DNA from: Pararobbsia alpina_A | GTDB lineage: Bacteria > Pseudomonadota > Gammaproteobacteria > Burkholderiales > Burkholderiaceae | NCBI RefSeq assembly: GCF_965118125.1 | Contig: NZ_OZ221287.1 | Location: 1,550,001-1,614,000 of the forward strand | Length of the DNA: 64,000 bases | Direction of reading: 5' to 3' | Shown here: piece after piece, positions 60,989 through 64,000 of the stretch | Layout: each line of letters begins with the position of its first letter | How positions within the stretch are numbered: the stretch's first letter is position 1 | Notes under the pieces: generated by a model | Seen by the model: the letters and a program-made list of their open reading frames with translations, nothing else | Databases searched by the model: none | Told to the model about the DNA's origin: nothing | Program-made: the position numbers and the translations under genes

Positions 60989-62161
60989 ATGAGCCTGGCC
61001 TACGATGTGTTGCCCGTGACCCTGGTCACGGGCTTTCTCGGCAGCGGGAAATCGACGCTGTTGTCCGATATGCTGCAGGGCGAAGCGGCGCGCGACACCG
61101 CCGTGCTCGTCAACGAATTCGGTGAGGTCGGCCTCGACCATTTGCTGATCGGAGCCATCGACACGCAAACCATCCTGCTCGACAACGGCTGTGTATGTTG
61201 TTCGATACGCGGCGAACTCAAGGACGCGCTGGCGTCGCTGTTTTCGCGCCGCGCGCGCGGCGAGGTGCCGCCGTTCGGACGGGTCGTCATCGAGACGACC
61301 GGGCTCGCGACACCGGCTCCGATCCTGGCCACGGTGCTCGCCGATCCGCTTGTGAGATGTCACTTTCGCCTCGACGCGACGGTCGCAGTGGTCGACGCGG
61401 TGAACGCGCAGGCGCAGCGCAAGCATCATCCCGAATGGCTTGCGCAGGTGACGGCGGCCGATCAGATCGTCATCAGCAAAACCGACCTGGTTGACGACGC
61501 CGATGCCGCGCGGGTCGGCGAAACGTTGTCGAGCGTGAATCCGGCGGCCATCCAATGGGTCCGTTGCGGGCGTTCGCGTCTGCGGGCATGGCAAGACCAG
61601 GAGGATCGGGAAGGCCAACCGTTGCTGGATGCGTTGCTTCGTCCGTCCAATCCGATTGAAGTGATCAGCAGGGCGGGGCATGTCGTCGCGGGTTGGTTGA
61701 CGCCAGGCAAGAGTGTGTTTGATGCAGCACAGGCACAGGCACAGGATGTTCACGGTGCGGACTCCGGCGCTGATGAAACGGCGCCGCGGCGTTCACCGCT
61801 GATGCATCGTGTCGACGTGCCGGCGTCGGCCGCGAACATCCATGCCTTCACGATCGAAATCGATGCGCCGCTCGACTGGAGCATCTTCACCCTGTGGTTC
61901 ACCCTCTTGCTCAATCGCCACGGTGATAAGATTTTGCGCGTCAAAGGGCTGCTCTCGGTCGCGGGATCCGAACGGCCGGCGGTCATTCACGCTGTGCAGC
62001 ATCTCGTGCACCCCGTACTGCATCTGGATGCGTGGCCCGATACGCTGCCGGCGACGCAACGTCGCTCGCAACTGGTGTTCATTACCGAAGGACTCGAGCG
62101 CGATGCTGTCGAGGCATCGTACCGGCGCTGTGCCGCTCACCTGGAAAACGACGCGCATTGA
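60989..62161 (+). CDS. CobW/COG0523 metallochaperone GTPase
   Basis: 390 aa from ATG 60989. Walker A GFLGSGKS (residues 15-22), the metal-binding CxCC motif in NGCVCCSIR (C68, C70, C71), and a C-terminal CobW domain after a His-containing linker. GTP-driven transfer of zinc or another metal to client enzymes. A metal-dependent hydrolase is encoded in the same cluster. The stop overlaps the next TTG start. Confidence 0.9.
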   Translation: MSLAYDVLPVTLVTGFLGSGKSTLLSDMLQGEAARDTAVLVNEFGEVGLDHLLIGAIDTQTILLDNGCVCCSIRGELKDALASLFSRRARGEVPPFGRVVIETTGLATPAPILATVLADPLVRCHFRLDATVAVVDAVNAQAQRKHHPEWLAQVTAADQIVISKTDLVDDADAARVGETLSSVNPAAIQWVRCGRSRLRAWQDQEDREGQPLLDALLRPSNPIEVISRAGHVVAGWLTPGKSVFDAAQAQAQDVHGADSGADETAPRRSPLMHRVDVPASAANIHAFTIEIDAPLDWSIFTLWFTLLLNRHGDKILRVKGLLSVAGSERPAVIHAVQHLVHPVLHLDAWPDTLPATQRRSQLVFITEGLERDAVEASYRRCAAHLENDAH

Positions 62162-63378
62162 ACGCGACAACGACTTCTTCGCCTCGCCGATCGGCCGCCG
62201 TGCATCGTTCGAAGATCGAGCTGCGCGTGTTGGGCACGACCGTGACCCTTCAGGAACATGTGCGCGAGCAGGCTGAACGGGACCTGGGCATCCGCTTGCG
62301 CTATATCGTCGATGACGGCTTCGCAGTTCAGCGCGCAGGCGTCATGCACCCTGAGACGTACGAAGTGTACGACCAGTGGTTTCACAGCATCGACTGCCTG
62401 TGGCCCGCGCGTGCGTTGCAGCCGATCGATGTGTCGCGCATTGCACGCTGGACCGAGATTCAGAGCCTCGCCCGCTCCGGCGAGCTCGGCGGGCGCCCAT
62501 GCGCGAAGGCGGGCAGCGTGCCGGTCGACCGGCTCTACGTACAGCCCGACAACACGCTCGCGCGAGACGCGACGCAACGCATCAGCATGCTGCCGCTGAC
62601 CCACAACGCCGACAGTTTCGTCTACCTCGACGATGCGCTGCCTGAAGGATTTCAGGGCGCCGGCGAGAGCTGGGCATGGCTCCTTGCTCCCGAACTCAGC
62701 GGCCGCGTGGCGCTTCAGGCGGATGCCGCGATCGGTGCGATCGATGCGGCGCTCGCCGCGCAGGCCGCCGGGCTGCTGCGCTTCGACGATATCGGCAACC
62801 TGAATATCGAAGAGATCGATGCATTGATCGATCTGCTGATCGAGTTCAAGCAGCGCGGCCATTTTGCGGGCTTCTGGTCCACATTCGCCGAGGCCGCGGA
62901 ATTGATGATCGCGAACAAGGTGGCCATTCAAAGCATCTGGTCGCCGGCGATTGTCGAGCTCGAACGCGCCGGCATCCGGTTCCGTCTCGCGAGCCCGCGC
63001 GAGGGTTATCGCGCGTGGTTCGGCGGGCTTGCCTTGTCGCGCGCCGCGCAGGGGCGCGCGCTCGACGCGGCTTATGCTTACCTCAACTGGTGGCTCGAGG
63101 GCTGGGCTGGCGCAAGCATGGCAAGGCAGGGGTTCTATATCTCGAACGCCGAGCGCTCGCGACCCTACCTGAGCGACGCGGAATGGGCTTACTGGTACGA
63201 TGGCGAGGCCGCGCGCGTCGAGTTGCCAGGCCCGATGAGCGCCCATCTGGTCGCAGCGGGACAGACTCGCGATGGTGGTGGCTATGCGGCGCGCATGAGC
63301 CGTATCGCAGTCTGGGATTCGGTCATGGACGAACATAACTACCTCGTACGGCGCTGGAACGACTTCATGCGCGCATGA
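62158..63378 (+). CDS. PotD-like solute-binding protein without visible signal peptide
   Basis: 406 aa from a TTG overlapping the CobW stop (TTGA). Body features of type 2 periplasmic binding proteins of the PotD/spermidine class: KIELRVLGTTVTLQEHV at the first strand, FAGFWSTFAEAAELM and AYAYLNWWLEGWAG in the C-terminal lobe. The N-terminal 20 residues are polar and basic with no hydrophobic core; no alternative frame supplies a signal. Either secretion is absent or the start is misjudged. No ABC permease or ATPase gene is in the window. Confidence 0.75.
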   Translation: MNATTTSSPRRSAAVHRSKIELRVLGTTVTLQEHVREQAERDLGIRLRYIVDDGFAVQRAGVMHPETYEVYDQWFHSIDCLWPARALQPIDVSRIARWTEIQSLARSGELGGRPCAKAGSVPVDRLYVQPDNTLARDATQRISMLPLTHNADSFVYLDDALPEGFQGAGESWAWLLAPELSGRVALQADAAIGAIDAALAAQAAGLLRFDDIGNLNIEEIDALIDLLIEFKQRGHFAGFWSTFAEAAELMIANKVAIQSIWSPAIVELERAGIRFRLASPREGYRAWFGGLALSRAAQGRALDAAYAYLNWWLEGWAGASMARQGFYISNAERSRPYLSDAEWAYWYDGEAARVELPGPMSAHLVAAGQTRDGGGYAARMSRIAVWDSVMDEHNYLVRRWNDFMRA

Positions 63379-63399
63379 CGCACGGACGGTGACATCACA

Positions 63400-64000
63400 A
63401 TGATTCGAAGCGCATCCACCGCGCTCAGGCAGCAAGGACGTACCCCGAACGTTGAAGAAGAGGTGATCGGCGCCGACTCGCGATTGCGTTACCGGCTGAT
63501 TCACGATCGCCTGCGCGATGCGCTCGAACGCGGACGCATTGCGCCGGGGCTCGTGCTGCTCGAAGGGCCGGTCGCCAAGCTGTTTGGCACGAGCCGTGTC
63601 CCGGTGCGCAAGGCGTTCGAATTGCTGCATGAAGCCGGGTGGTTGCTGACGTTCGAGGGGCGCGGCTATCTTGTCGCGAGCCCGGACGGGACGGTACCCG
63701 AGCCCGTTCGTTTGCCGTTGTCGGACAGCGTGCTCGGCTTCGATGCGCCGGCGCAGCCGCTCGAACTGGCGCCGGTCAGCGAACGCATCTACCACGCACT
63801 CGAGTCGGCGGTATCGATCGCAATCGCCTTCGGACACTTCCGTATCGACGAGAGTGCAGCGGCCGAGGCCTTCGGCGTGAGCCGCAATACCGTTCGCGAA
63901 GCACTGAACCGTTTGCGCGAGTTCGGTCTGGTCGAAAAATCCGCGTATTCGCACTGGCTCGCCGGACCGCTGACGGCGCGCGCAGTCGCGCAGGACTATG
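63400..64000 (+). CDS. GntR regulator with two winged-helix domains, 3' truncated by window
   Basis: At least 200 codons, open to the last base. Residues about 32-95 form a GntR winged helix (LRDALERGRIAPGLVLLEGP, then SRVPVRKAFELLHEAGW), and about 130-195 a second one (ESAAAEAFGVSRNTVREALN, then LREFGLVEK). Tandem HTH domains in one GntR chain are uncommon. It probably controls this cluster. The rest and any effector domain lie beyond the window. Confidence 0.8.
   Translation, partial: MIRSASTALRQQGRTPNVEEEVIGADSRLRYRLIHDRLRDALERGRIAPGLVLLEGPVAKLFGTSRVPVRKAFELLHEAGWLLTFEGRGYLVASPDGTVPEPVRLPLSDSVLGFDAPAQPLELAPVSERIYHALESAVSIAIAFGHFRIDESAAAEAFGVSRNTVREALNRLREFGLVEKSAYSHWLAGPLTARAVAQDY

Noticed and set aside
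1..64000. Insertion sequences or transposase genes
   Set aside because: No transposase motif or flanking terminal repeats were seen.

Overview
The window is a high-GC betaproteobacterial chromosome segment, most likely from a Burkholderiaceae species (Burkholderia, Paraburkholderia or Pandoraea type). That rests on gene style and content (Uup, ParE-ParC, flagellin, HtpG, a MocR-linked amino-acid cluster); there is no rRNA and genus is not resolved.

Positions 1 to about 29,260 are the right-hand part of a short-tailed (podovirus-type) prophage, nearly all on the + strand. In order: the 3' end of a YdaS/Cro-like regulator; a CII-like regulator and small early genes; a replication initiator carrying iteron-like repeats and a purine-rich tract inside its coding sequence, a DnaB-like helicase and a RuvC-like resolvase; a lambda pR'/tR'-like switch (candidate antiterminator, promoter, two tandem terminators); terminase subunits, portal, scaffold, SU10-type capsid protein, adaptor, P22 gp10-like nozzle, ejection proteins and fibre-like proteins; then a lysis block (several small coiled-coil/TM proteins, GH24 endolysin, holin candidate, lipoprotein, class-3-type lipase). 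A small antisense membrane gene and a secreted beta-barrel gene look like morons. No tail-tube, sheath or tape-measure gene is seen. The prophage ends at the 3' end of tRNA-Arg(CCT) (29251-29325, - strand), its likely attachment site; integrase and left end lie outside the window.

Positions 29.4-31.3 kb hold rubredoxin and a two-gene accessory module: a 353-aa protein of unknown family overlapping a HEPN-domain gene, with an inverted repeat upstream. This is the most system-like unexplained locus.

Positions 31.5-45.2 kb carry uup, parE-parC, an octamer tandem-repeat block, a large flagellin with a sigma-28-like promoter and strong terminator, an orphan AAA ATPase, a CopD-like membrane protein and a Cache-GGDEF-EAL signalling protein.

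Positions 45.5-50.9 kb form an apparent amino-acid catabolic unit: four - strand genes (VOC protein, EamA exporter, PLP aminotransferase, RidA) divergent from a MocR regulator. Then come htpG with a sigma-32-like promoter, an MscS channel, a family-6-type DNA glycosylase and a spermidine-synthase-like protein.

Positions 56.6-64.0 kb form a + strand cluster: a cyclic-imide-hydrolase/PuuE-type hydrolase, an MFS transporter, two SDR dehydrogenases, a Cys-rich-N-terminus small protein, a CobW GTPase, a PotD-like solute-binding protein without a visible signal peptide, and a regulator with two GntR winged helices that runs off the window end.
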